A stretch of DNA of 64,000 nt, taken from Massilia horti. GTDB taxonomy: Bacteria; Pseudomonadota; Gammaproteobacteria; Burkholderiales; Burkholderiaceae_D. The stretch lies in NCBI RefSeq assembly GCF_004614195.1, contig NZ_SPUM01000009.1, forward strand, positions 1 through 64,000, read 5' to 3'. Below, piece after piece: positions 41,517 through 50,032 of this stretch (positions within the stretch are counted from its first letter, which is position 1; every line of letters starts with the position of its first letter). The translations under genes and the position numbers were made by a program. The notes beneath the pieces are model-generated. The model searched no databases and was not told the DNA's origin. It worked only from the letters and a program-made list of their open reading frames with translations.

Positions 41517-43835
41517 TTAGCGCGCCACGCGCTCCAGCTTGGCCACCGACAGGTCCAGCACCTTCATCCCGGCCGCACCGAAATTGATCTGGGCGCGCGC
41601 CGCGCCCGCGCCGCCTTCGATGTTGACGATCACGCCCTCGCCGAACTTGGCGTGCGCGACCGATTCGCCAATGCGCCAGCCCGAACCGCCGCCCGACTTT
41701 TGCGTGATCTGGCGCGCGATCTGGTTATCCGTGCCGCCGCTGCGGAAATCGGCGTCGTCCCACGCAGTCGTCGCCTTGCGGTTCGAGAACCAGTTCCCCT
41801 GCTGCACCCGCGGCGACAGCCACTTGAGCGATTCTTCCGGCAGCTCGTTGAAAAAGCGCGACTTCATGTTAAAGCGCGTCTGCCCGTGCAGCATGCGCTG
41901 CTGGGTAAAGCTCATGTACAGGCGACGCCGCGCGCGGGTGATCGCCACGTACATCAGGCGCCGCTCCTCGTCGACGCCGTTATCCTCGCGCGAGCTGCTC
42001 TCGTGCGGGAACAGGCCTTCTTCCAGCCCGGTGATGAACACCGCGTCGAACTCGAGGCCCTTTGCCGAGTGCACCGTCATCAGTTGCAGTGCGTCCTGCC
42101 CGGCCTGCGCCTGGGCGTCGCCGGCTTCCAGCGAGGCGTGCGCGAGGAAAGCGGCCAGCGGCGACATTACGGTCGCCAGTGCGGCATCGGCGTCGATGAT
42201 CTCCAGACCGTCCCCGCTCACGACCGGCTGCCCGGCCTGGGCCTGGGCTTGCGGTCCGAGGTGCGCAGGGGCGTTCTGGCCGAACCCTTCTTCCTGCACG
42301 AACTGGGTCGCGGCGTTCACCATCTGCTCCAGGTTCTCGATGCGGTCCGCGCCTTCCTTTTCGGTCTGGTAGTGCGCGAGCAGGGTACTGCGCTCGAGCA
42401 CCACGCGCACCAACTCGGGCAGCGCCAGCTGCTGGGTCTCCATGCGCATGCCTTCGATCAGCTTGACGAAGGCGCCCAGCGACGTGCCGGCCTTGCCGGT
42501 CATATAGGGCACCGCCGCGTACAGCGAAATACCGTAGGCGTCGGCCGCCATCTGCAGTTGCTCGATCGAGCGCACGCCGATGCCGCGCGTGGGGAAATTC
42601 ACCACGCGCAAAAACGCCGAGTCATTGTGCGGATTGTCCATCAGCTGCAGGTAGGCGATCGCGTGCTTGACCTCGGCGCGCTGGAAGTAGCGCAGGCCGC
42701 CGTACACGGTGTACGGCATGCCGGCCGCGAACAGCGCGTGCTCGATCACCCGGCTTTGCGCGTTCGAGCGGTACAGGACCGCGATCTCGCTGCGCGGCAC
42801 GCCATCGGCCATCAGGCTCTTGGTTTCCTCGATGATCCACTGTGCTTCTTCCAGGTCTTTCGATGCCTCGTAGACGCGCACCTGCTCGCCCTGCCCCGCG
42901 TCGGTGCGCAGGTTCTTGCCCAGCCGCTGGCTGTTATTGGCGATCAGGTAGTTTGCGCTGTCGAGGATGTGGCCGTGCGAACGGTAGTTCTGCTCCAGCT
43001 TGATCAGGTTTTGTACCCGGAAGTCCTGCTCGAACTTCATCATGTTGCCCACGTTCGCGCCGCGGAATGCGTAGATGCTCTGGTCGTCGTCGCCCACCGC
43101 GAAGATCGCGCCGCCGCCCTGCTCGCCCTGGCCAGCCAGCAATTTGAGCAGGTTGTATTGCAGGTCGTTGGTGTCCTGGAACTCGTCGACGAGGATGTGG
43201 CGGAACCGCATCTGGTAGTGCTGGCGCAGCGGCGCGTTGCGCGACAGCAGTTCGTACGCGCGCAGCAGCAATTCGGCGAAGTCGACCACGCCTTCCTTCT
43301 GGCATTGCTGGTCGTATAGCTCGTACAGCTCGACGAACTTGCGCGTGATCGGCTCGTAGGCTTCGACCTGATGCGCGCGCAGGCCCTGGTCCTTGGCGTT
43401 GTTGATGAAGTACATCAGGTCCTTGGCCGGGTACTTCTCGTCGTCGACGTTGTTCGCTTTCAGCAAGCGCTTGATCATCGACAATTGGTCCTGCGAATCC
43501 AGAATCTGGAACGCCTGCGGCAGCGCCGCATCCTTGTAATGCGTGCGCAACAGGCGGTTGCACAGGCCATGGAAGGTGCCGATCCACATGCCGCGCGTAT
43601 TCACCGGCAACATTGCCGACAGACGCGTCAACATCTCCTTCGCCGCCTTGTTGGTGAACGTGACCGCCATGATGCCGGCCGGCGATACCTGTCCAGTCTG
43701 GATCAGCCAGGCGATGCGCGTGGTCAGCACGCGCGTCTTGCCGGAACCGGCGCCGGCCAGGATCAGCGCGCTCTGGGGCGGCAGGGTGACGGCTGCAAGC
43801 TGTTCGGGATTGAGGTTTTGGAGGAGATTCTGCAT
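41517..43835 (-). CDS. uvrD: UvrD/PcrA-type DNA helicase
   Basis: A 772-residue superfamily 1 helicase that unwinds DNA 3'-5' in mismatch and nucleotide excision repair. Walker A is LAGAGSGKTRVLTTR (about residues 22-36), the DExx box is VDEFQDTNDLQY, QDDQSIY-like motif is GDDDQSIYAFRGA, and motif VI is YVAITRARRRLYM. The C-terminal Tudor-like domain VAHAKFGEGVIVNIEG, which contacts RNA polymerase in UvrD/PcrA, is present. The start MQNLLQNLNPEQ at 43835 is the family start; the ATG at 43889 is less likely. Confidence 0.95.
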   Translation of the reverse strand: MQNLLQNLNPEQLAAVTLPPQSALILAGAGSGKTRVLTTRIAWLIQTGQVSPAGIMAVTFTNKAAKEMLTRLSAMLPVNTRGMWIGTFHGLCNRLLRTHYKDAALPQAFQILDSQDQLSMIKRLLKANNVDDEKYPAKDLMYFINNAKDQGLRAHQVEAYEPITRKFVELYELYDQQCQKEGVVDFAELLLRAYELLSRNAPLRQHYQMRFRHILVDEFQDTNDLQYNLLKLLAGQGEQGGGAIFAVGDDDQSIYAFRGANVGNMMKFEQDFRVQNLIKLEQNYRSHGHILDSANYLIANNSQRLGKNLRTDAGQGEQVRVYEASKDLEEAQWIIEETKSLMADGVPRSEIAVLYRSNAQSRVIEHALFAAGMPYTVYGGLRYFQRAEVKHAIAYLQLMDNPHNDSAFLRVVNFPTRGIGVRSIEQLQMAADAYGISLYAAVPYMTGKAGTSLGAFVKLIEGMRMETQQLALPELVRVVLERSTLLAHYQTEKEGADRIENLEQMVNAATQFVQEEGFGQNAPAHLGPQAQAQAGQPVVSGDGLEIIDADAALATVMSPLAAFLAHASLEAGDAQAQAGQDALQLMTVHSAKGLEFDAVFITGLEEGLFPHESSSREDNGVDEERRLMYVAITRARRRLYMSFTQQRMLHGQTRFNMKSRFFNELPEESLKWLSPRVQQGNWFSNRKATTAWDDADFRSGGTDNQIARQITQKSGGGSGWRIGESVAHAKFGEGVIVNIEGGAGAARAQINFGAAGMKVLDLSVAKLERVAR

Positions 43836-44062
43836 CCAATCATTATACCGGTACAGGTACCTTGCTGCCTTGGGCCGCTGGCCCTTCATCGAGCGTTGTT
43901 GGTTGTCGATTTCTCATGTTTACTAAACAAATAGTAGAGAAATGCTTGCAACAGTAGTAGCATGCTTTCCAGGAATATTGATTATTTGTCATAAGCAACC
44001 CGATACGAATATTCATTTCGAATTGCTGAAAGTCGAAACGGAAGGCGAAGGGGTGGAACCCG

Positions 44063-44545
44063 ATGACTGATCCCGTGCGCACCTACGACAGCCGCACCGA
44101 TTCCCTCCGCAGCCACGCGGGCGCGATCCCGGTCCGCAAGCGCCCGCAGGTGCTGATGGTCCAATTCGCGACGACCTCAGGACAGCTTGAAACGCTGGAA
44201 GGCCCGGTCGCGGTTGCGCCGGGTGACGCGATCGTCACGGGATCGGGCGGTGAACGCTGGCCGGTCACGCGTCGGCGCTTCGAGTCCCGCTACACTCCGG
44301 TGGCGCCCTGCCGGCCCGGCGAGGAGGGTCCGTATCAGGGCCTGGCGGTATCCGTCCTGGCACTGCAGGTCGGCACGCCGTTCGCAGTCATCCTCGCCAA
44401 CGGCATCACCCATCTGCACGGCCGCCCCGGCGACTGGCTGGTCGACTACGGCGACGGCAACCTGGGCCTCGTCGCGCAGGCGCTTTTTCCGTCGTTGTAC
44501 GAGCGCGGACCGGTCGTGCCGCGCGCTTCCAATGGCAACAGCTGA
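44063..44545 (+). CDS. PGDYG domain-containing protein
   Basis: A 160-residue cytosolic protein. The C-terminal half contains RPGDWLVDYGDG (about residues 130-141), close to the PGDYxVxYGD signature of the PGDYG family, and the N-terminal half repeats a related motif (VAPGDAIVTGSGGERWPV, about 50-67), suggesting an internal duplication. No enzymatic role is known. It stands alone in front of the hemerythrin gene. Confidence 0.75.
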   Translation: MTDPVRTYDSRTDSLRSHAGAIPVRKRPQVLMVQFATTSGQLETLEGPVAVAPGDAIVTGSGGERWPVTRRRFESRYTPVAPCRPGEEGPYQGLAVSVLALQVGTPFAVILANGITHLHGRPGDWLVDYGDGNLGLVAQALFPSLYERGPVVPRASNGNS

Positions 44546-44687
44546 ACGCGGCCGCTTCACAGCCTGATAGCTTTCCCAAGTTAAACGAACCAAGCTTCTC
44601 CGAAGACAGGGTTTAGCATGACATGCCCGTGCGCCTGCCGATCGCGTTTGGTGCCAGGCCCAATCCAGTACTCAGGAGGACAAGCAA

Positions 44688-45191
44688 ATGGACGATCCAA
44701 TTACCCCAAGAAATACGGAATCCTTTCCGGTGGACAGGCCGGTCGAAGCATTGCTGCAAGATCACAACCTGGCCCGCAAGCTTGCCGATGCGTACCTGAA
44801 CGACACCAGCATGGCAGCGAAGAAACAGGCTGCGATACAGCTCGTGCAAGCCCTTCACGCCCACTCGCGCCTTGAAGAGTCGGTCTTCTATCCCGGCGTG
44901 CGCCGGGTGGACCCGAACATGATCAGCCACTTCGAGGAAGAGCACCAGAAACTCGACGACGTGGTGGCGACCCTGATGGGAATGACCATGGACGAGCCGC
45001 AGGCCGACCAGATGGTACGCGAGATGATCAACATGGCGCTGCACCACATCCAGGAAGAGGAAGACCAGTTCTTTCCGAAACTGCAGCAGGCCAACATCGA
45101 CATGACACCGATCGGGCTGGAAATGCAGTCGTTCGAAGCCAACCTGGTGCACACGCAGACCCAGGTACCGCCGCCCCGCATGCGCCGGTAG
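44688..45191 (+). CDS. Hemerythrin HHE domain protein
   Basis: A 167-residue protein with a di-iron four-helix bundle. Ligand candidates are H in LLQDHNLARK (about residue 26), H and E in ALHAHSRLEESVFYP (about 58-67), HFEEEHQKLDD (about 81-91) and HHIQEEEDQFFPKL (about 119-132). Such cytosolic proteins bind oxygen or NO or sense redox stress. AGGAGG lies about 9 nt before the ATG. The tail VHTQTQVPPPRMRR is disordered. Confidence 0.92.
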   Translation: MDDPITPRNTESFPVDRPVEALLQDHNLARKLADAYLNDTSMAAKKQAAIQLVQALHAHSRLEESVFYPGVRRVDPNMISHFEEEHQKLDDVVATLMGMTMDEPQADQMVREMINMALHHIQEEEDQFFPKLQQANIDMTPIGLEMQSFEANLVHTQTQVPPPRMRR

Positions 45192-45214
45192 TTCCGTTCT
45201 TGCGAGCACGACAG

Positions 45215-45239
45215 CGCCGCCCGCGCGCGGGTGGCGTTT
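45215..45239 (+). terminator. Possible terminator after the hemerythrin gene
   Basis: A 9-bp stem CGCCGCCCG / CGGGTGGCG with a 4-nt loop and one G-T pair is followed by TTT, 24 nt after the stop. The T run is short. Confidence 0.5.
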
Positions 45240-45398
45240 CCCGTTCGCTCGAAAGCCCAGTCTGCCGCGCGCCACGGTTGCGGCATTTGGCTTAATTTAA
45301 CGACTGCTTCACCGAATTCGCCAAGCAAGTTTGCACGTTCCGGTTCGGCCCCCTGGTCCCTCGCGTGCCAACAGCTTCTCAATGGAAAGGAGAACAAA

Positions 45399-45947
45399 AT
45401 GCAGCTCAATCGTGTAGTGACTGTCGCCGCGCTCGCTGTGGGCGGCGTGATGCTGTCCAAGCAGCTCAAGAAGAACCGCAGCTGGGGTGGCCCCTCGGAG
45501 GTGACCGAGTCGATCGAAGTCAATGTGCCGTTGCACACGGCCTACAACCAATGGACCCAGTTCGAGGACTTTCCTAAGTTCATGAAAAGCGTGCACGAGG
45601 TTCGCCAGATCGACAACCGCCACCTGCACTGGCGCGCCAACATCGCTGGTGAAGAAAAGGAATGGAACGCCGAAATCACCGAGCAGATCCCCGACAAGCG
45701 CATCGCCTGGCGCAGCACCAGCGGCGTGCACAATGCCGGCGTGGTCACCTTCCACAGGATCGCCGACAACAGCACCCGGGTGACCTTGCAGATGGAATAC
45801 GAGCCGCAAAACATGGCGGAAAAGGTGGTCGACGTGCTCGGCGCGGTGCGCATGGAAGCGCGCAGCAACCTGGAGAATTTCAAGAAAATGCTGGAACAAC
45901 GCGGCCAGGAGACCGGTGCGTGGCGCGGCACGGTCGCCCAGCATTGA
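45399..45947 (+). CDS. SRPBCC family protein (polyketide cyclase/dehydrase-like)
   Basis: A 182-residue protein. An N-terminal hydrophobic segment (RVVTVAALAVGGVMLSKQLKK) probably anchors it; the START/SRPBCC fold follows, from VTESIEVNVPLHTAYNQWTQ through FEDFPKFMKSVHEVRQ and ending GAVRMEARSNLENFKKMLE. The family binds hydrophobic ligands. AAAGGAGA at 45386 precedes the ATG at 45399, which excludes the longer upstream frame. Often found with stress-related small proteins such as the hemerythrin upstream. Confidence 0.88.
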   Translation: MQLNRVVTVAALAVGGVMLSKQLKKNRSWGGPSEVTESIEVNVPLHTAYNQWTQFEDFPKFMKSVHEVRQIDNRHLHWRANIAGEEKEWNAEITEQIPDKRIAWRSTSGVHNAGVVTFHRIADNSTRVTLQMEYEPQNMAEKVVDVLGAVRMEARSNLENFKKMLEQRGQETGAWRGTVAQH

Positions 45948-45960
45948 ACTGCGCATCGGT

Positions 45961-46106
45961 TCGCGAGCGCGGCGTAGTGGAGTGGCAGCCGCAAGTCGGC
46001 ATGCTGTGACCGCGTGCGCACAGGTGCGCACCCTACGCCGTACGGCTCGACCCGGATTGATCCGCGTCGCATCCCGTAGGGTGTGCAGCTTTGCTGCGCA
46101 CGCGGA
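45961..46106. repeat. Family A repeat (inverted middle) plus variant C
   Basis: The left part (45961-46009) is the inverted middle of the long family A form (GGCAGCCGCAAGTCGGCATG); CCGCGTGCGCACAGGTGCGCACCCTACG follows at 46010-46037. A separate short palindrome CGTAGGGTGTGCAGC-TTTG-CTGCGCACGCG lies at 46076-46106. Confidence 0.75.
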
Positions 46107-46202
46107 TGATGAAAACCGTCAGCGTCTCAGCCAACAGGCCCCGGGGCGGTGACGGGACGGTGGCGTGATGCCGTCGAAATGCTCACGCCTGCCGACCGCA
46201 GA

Positions 46203-48275
46203 TCACCAGACCCGGCAGCGCTTCTCCTTGACCATCGGCTGGCCCGGCTTGCAGTGGAACGCCTGCTGGAACTGCGGCATGTTGACCACGAGTCCGTTGA
46301 CGCGGAACCGGCCCGGCGAGTGCGGGTCGGTCATCGCGTGCACGCGCTGGTTCTCGGGCCGGTCGTTTTCGCACGCCCACTGCGCGTTGCCGACAAAAAA
46401 GCGCTGCTCGGGCGTGAGGCCGTCACGCAGCGGCTGCGCCTGCTCCGGCATGCTCGCCATCTGGTTCTGCCACGCCATCCAGCCCAGGATCAGGCCGCCC
46501 AGGTCGGCCACGTCCTCGCCCAGCGTCAGCTTGCTGTTGATCTTGATGTCGTCCACCACCGTGTACTGCGCGTACTGGTCGACGATGCACTGCGCGCGCT
46601 CCTCGAATTCCTTGGCGTCTTTCTTGGTCCACCAATCCTTCAGGTTGCCCTGCGCATCGAACTGGCGGCCCTCGTCATCGAACGCGTGGGTCAGTTCGTG
46701 GCCGATGGTGCCGCCGGTGTTGCCGTAGTTCGGCGCATCGTCCATCTTCGGATCGAACAGCGGCGGCTGCAGCACCCCGGCCGGGAAGTTGATGTCATTC
46801 ATCTGCGGGTCGAAGTAGGCGTTGACGGTCGGCGGCGTCATCGACCATTCGGTACGGTCGAGCGGCTTGCCGATCTTGGCCAGGTGGCGCTTCACTTCGA
46901 ACACGTTGCCGCGAACGACGTTACCGGCAAAGTCATCGCGCTTGACCACATACGTGCTGTAGTCGCGCCATTTGTCCGGGTAGCCGATCTTGTTGACGAT
47001 CGCGGCCAGCTTTTCCTGGGCGCGCTGCTTGGTCGCCGGGCTCATCCAGTCGAGCGAGTCGATATCCTTTTTCATCGCCTCCTCGACCTGGCGCGTCATG
47101 TGCAGCGCCTTGGCCTTGAGCTCCGGCGAAAACGCGCGGCTGACAAATTCCTGGCCCAGCGCCTCACCGAGCTGGGTGTCGACCAGGCGCACGCAACGCT
47201 TCCAGCGCGGCGGTTGCTGCTGCACCCCGCGCAGGGTCTTGCTGAAGAACGCGAAGTGTTCCTTGTCGAAGTTCGACGACAGCGCCGGCGCCAGGTTGTG
47301 CGCCACGTGCCAGCGCAGGTAGGTCTGGATCGTGGCCAGGTCGTGGGTAACCACTTGCTTTGCGAACGCCTTGAAGAACGCCGGCTCGGTAACATTGAAG
47401 CTGGCAAGCTTGGGCTGGCCGATGCCAGCCAGGTAAGTCTTCCAGTCAAAGCCAGGCGTGAGGGACTGCAGAGCCTTGCCGTCCATCTTGTGGAACAGCT
47501 TGTACGGATCGCGCTTGTCCACCCGCGACAGCGACGCCTTGGCCAGCGCGGTCTCGATTGCCATCACCCTGGCCGCGTCGCGCTGCGCCTGTGCCGCGTC
47601 CTCGCCCAGCAGCCGGAAGGTATTGGCGATGTGGGCCACGTACTTGGTGCGAATCTCCTTGGAATGCGCGTCGGTCTTCAGGTACGACTCGCGATCAGGC
47701 AGGCCCAGGCCGCCGCCGGTGGCGAACGCGATCACTTGCGAGGAATTGGCGAAGTCCTGGCTCGAATCAAAGCCGAAGAACAAGCCGGGATCGGCCAACG
47801 ACAGGTGCAGGCTCGCCAGCACGGCCGGCAGGTCGCGTGTGGAACGCATGGCCGCGATCTGCTCGAGATACGGTTGGAGCGGCGCCGCGCCGCGTGCCTC
47901 GATCGCCCGCTCGTCCATGCAGGCGCCGAAGTAATCGCCGATCTTCTGCTGGTTGCTGCTCCTGCCTTCGGCCTTGTGCGACAGTTCCTCGAGAATGCCC
48001 CACAGGTAGCGCTGGTTGTCCTGCGCCAGCTTGCCGTACACCGACCAGCGCGCCTGGTCGGCCGGGATCGGGTTGTTCTTCATCCAGCCGCCGCACGCGT
48101 ACTGGTAAAAGTCCACGCACGGGTCCGCGCTGCGGTCCATCGAAGTGACGTCCAGGCCCGGCGTGTACGGCAGGCTGGTGGTCGGGCGTTCCGCGGGCGC
48201 CGGGGCCTGGGCGGCGGCAATAGTGCAACTACCGGCAACGGCAACGGAAAGGGCGATGCGGACGAACTGGCGCAT
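46203..48275 (-). CDS. M13 family zinc metallopeptidase (neprilysin/PepO-like)
   Basis: A 690-residue secreted endopeptidase. The signal peptide is MRQFVRIALSVAVAGSCTIAAAQ. The substrate-binding NAYFDP motif is at about residue 482, the zinc site HELTH at 526-530 (GGTIGHELTHAFDDEGRQFD), and the third ligand Glu in LGEDVADLGGL. The C terminus ends CRVW as typical for the family. It cleaves short peptides in the periplasm. The start at 48275 is chosen for the signal peptide; the frame is open to 48341. Confidence 0.95.
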   Translation of the reverse strand: MRQFVRIALSVAVAGSCTIAAAQAPAPAERPTTSLPYTPGLDVTSMDRSADPCVDFYQYACGGWMKNNPIPADQARWSVYGKLAQDNQRYLWGILEELSHKAEGRSSNQQKIGDYFGACMDERAIEARGAAPLQPYLEQIAAMRSTRDLPAVLASLHLSLADPGLFFGFDSSQDFANSSQVIAFATGGGLGLPDRESYLKTDAHSKEIRTKYVAHIANTFRLLGEDAAQAQRDAARVMAIETALAKASLSRVDKRDPYKLFHKMDGKALQSLTPGFDWKTYLAGIGQPKLASFNVTEPAFFKAFAKQVVTHDLATIQTYLRWHVAHNLAPALSSNFDKEHFAFFSKTLRGVQQQPPRWKRCVRLVDTQLGEALGQEFVSRAFSPELKAKALHMTRQVEEAMKKDIDSLDWMSPATKQRAQEKLAAIVNKIGYPDKWRDYSTYVVKRDDFAGNVVRGNVFEVKRHLAKIGKPLDRTEWSMTPPTVNAYFDPQMNDINFPAGVLQPPLFDPKMDDAPNYGNTGGTIGHELTHAFDDEGRQFDAQGNLKDWWTKKDAKEFEERAQCIVDQYAQYTVVDDIKINSKLTLGEDVADLGGLILGWMAWQNQMASMPEQAQPLRDGLTPEQRFFVGNAQWACENDRPENQRVHAMTDPHSPGRFRVNGLVVNMPQFQQAFHCKPGQPMVKEKRCRVW

Positions 48276-48358
48276 GAACGAAAAGCTCCAAAGGCGGGGT
48301 TGAAACCGGCCTATGCTGCCATACAACCAATGCGTAGGCAATCTTGACGCTTGCGGCG

Positions 48359-48997
48359 TCAGCCCTGCATTGGCGCCGGTTTTGCCAGGCCTTTCTCCAG
48401 CACATCGCGGATCAGATCACGCACAACCATGTCGGCCGCACGGCTTTCCTCTTTCATCTGCTTGCCCAGCTCGCCCATTTGCTTTCCGAGCGCATTCATC
48501 GGCTTGCCAGCCTCTTTCATGCGGCGGCCAATCTCTTCCATCGATGCAAATTGCATTTGGCCGGACGCGCTGGCCATCTCCTTGCCGAGCGCATCCATCA
48601 CCTTGCCCTGCTTGTCCATCTGCTGGCTGTAGCCGTCCATCTGCGCACTGAGGCGGTCCAGCGGCGCCCATGCTGCCTTGGCCTTGGCCAGCACCTGCGG
48701 GTCCTGCACCACGTAGGCCTTGCCGCCGTCGCGGAACCAGAGAAAATCGCCACTGAGCTTGCGCCTGGCCGCCTCGATGTCCTTCCAGTCGGCGCTGTTG
48801 CCGCTCACGCTGGTGCCATTGCTCACCAGTGCATACGCATGCTCCGGGTCGCTGTGATTAATGTTGGTACGATGCAGCGCAGGTCGATCGGGCGCCTGGA
48901 TTGTGCCGGCAACAACGTCATGCGTGTAGAACGCGGCGCTGGCTGCCAGGCCAAGAACCGAGAAGGTGATCTTCTGAAGGCGTTTGGTGGGAAACAT
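48359..48997 (-). CDS. Secreted protein resembling the C-terminal tail of M56/BlaR1-type proteins
   Basis: A 212-residue protein with a signal-anchor (ITFSVLGLAASAAFYTHDVVAG). The central DFLWFRDGGKAYVVQDPQVL region followed by WAPLDRLSAQMDGYSQQMDK resembles a segment I know from periplasmic tails of M56 family proteins, but no M56 peptidase part is present. Residues about 115-200 are made of repeating QM/KM heptad-like units (GKVMDALGKEM, GKPMNALGKQMGELGKQM), probably a long amphipathic helix. AGGAGG precedes the ATG. Function unknown. Confidence 0.72.
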   Translation of the reverse strand: MFPTKRLQKITFSVLGLAASAAFYTHDVVAGTIQAPDRPALHRTNINHSDPEHAYALVSNGTSVSGNSADWKDIEAARRKLSGDFLWFRDGGKAYVVQDPQVLAKAKAAWAPLDRLSAQMDGYSQQMDKQGKVMDALGKEMASASGQMQFASMEEIGRRMKEAGKPMNALGKQMGELGKQMKEESRAADMVVRDLIRDVLEKGLAKPAPMQG

Positions 48998-49165
48998 GAC
49001 ATTCCTCCTGCTGCGTGATTGACGGGAAATGAAGAGCAGGCAGCATTCGCTGCCGACGAGATCACTCTAGTCACGCGGGCAAGGGCCCGCCATTACGCTG
49101 CGACGAACTGCCGATTTTGCGGTACAGGCCGCAAACCGGCTGCGGCGGACGCCGGCAGGAGGAAA

Positions 49166-49186
49166 CGCCGGCGTTGTGCGCCGGCG
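49166..49186 (-). terminator. Hairpin after the outer-membrane barrel gene
   Basis: CGCCGGCG (49166-49173), loop TTGTG, CGCCGGCG (49179-49186), 9 nt beyond the stop at 49195, followed on the minus strand by GTTTCC. Weak T run. Confidence 0.5.
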
Positions 49187-49194
49187 GATAAAGC

Positions 49195-49683
49195 TTAGAA
49201 CGAATAAATGACGCTGGCGCTGACGTTGGTGAACGCAGCAAAAGGCTTTTGCACTTCCACTCGTGCGGACACATTGGAGCCAAAATCGTAGCCGACACCA
49301 GCGCCATACAGGACTTTGACCTCGTTGTCCGAGACTTTAATCTTATCGACAGTGGCAGTGCCGTGCAGGTTATTCAGGCCAAGGCGGCCGAACACACTAA
49401 AACCGTTGCTCAGCGGCAGCGTACCAACGGCCGACAGATGAGTCTGCTCTGTCTTGAAACCGATCCCGCCACCCAGATCCCAATTACCCAGTTTGCGATA
49501 GCCGAGTTCGGCCGACAGGTTATCGGTGAAGCGGTAGCCGGCAAACCCGCCGAAGCTGGTCTCGTTGTTTTCGCTGTGGATTTGCGTGAGGCCCAGATCG
49601 GCGCCGGCATAAAAACCGGGAGCGGCGAACGACGATGCGGCCAGGGTGGACAGCGCGACAGCAGCTGCGATTTTTTTAAACAT
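49195..49683 (-). CDS. Small outer membrane beta-barrel protein
   Basis: A 162-residue exported protein: signal peptide MFKKIAAAVALSTLAASSFA, then APGFYAGADLGLTQIH, the usual first strand of OmpA/OmpW-like or opacity-type eight-stranded barrels, and alternating strands such as FGGFAGYRFTDNLSAELGYRKL. It ends VSASVIYSF, with a terminal Phe as in Bam-assembled barrels. The ATG at 49683 with AGAGGT upstream is preferred to an in-frame ATG at 49722. Confidence 0.88.
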   Translation of the reverse strand: MFKKIAAAVALSTLAASSFAAPGFYAGADLGLTQIHSENNETSFGGFAGYRFTDNLSAELGYRKLGNWDLGGGIGFKTEQTHLSAVGTLPLSNGFSVFGRLGLNNLHGTATVDKIKVSDNEVKVLYGAGVGYDFGSNVSARVEVQKPFAAFTNVSASVIYSF

Positions 49684-50032
49684 AGCGACCTCTTGGATTA
49701 ACTGTTCAAGGAATTGTCGCAACCGCGCATTTGGATAGGCGTTGCGAGGGGCGAATCATAATGTCCGGAACGGAAATTGAACAGCTGGTCAGCAAATAAA
49801 CTGTAAATAATTGTGAATATCCGAATAAATACTCTAATAAAACGGGAAAACGGGGCTATTTATATGCATCAGATATGCATGAATATAGCGGGAAATGTAT
49901 GAAAACTGTATCCAGATTCCCGAAAACTGTAATCGCAAAAAAAGCCCGCCGGGAGCCAGCGGGCTTTAATCCAAAAAATCAAATCGGAAAATTAAATGCA
50001 CCTCGACCGAACGCGAAAGCTCTGCCCGCAGC
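49684..50032. other. Intergenic region, promoter side of barrel gene and terminator of hydrolase
   Basis: The 349 bp have an AT-rich stretch at 49790-49940. They hold the leader of the barrel gene and the terminator of the alpha/beta hydrolase gene (49937-49967). No other feature is recognised. Confidence 0.5.
49937..49967 (-). terminator. Rho-independent terminator of the secreted alpha/beta hydrolase gene
   Basis: AAAGCCCGC (49941-49949) pairs with GCGGGCTTT (49959-49967), with a 9-nt loop. On the minus strand the stem is followed by seven T (49937-49943 as A on the plus strand). It lies 66 nt after the stop at 50033. Confidence 0.85.
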
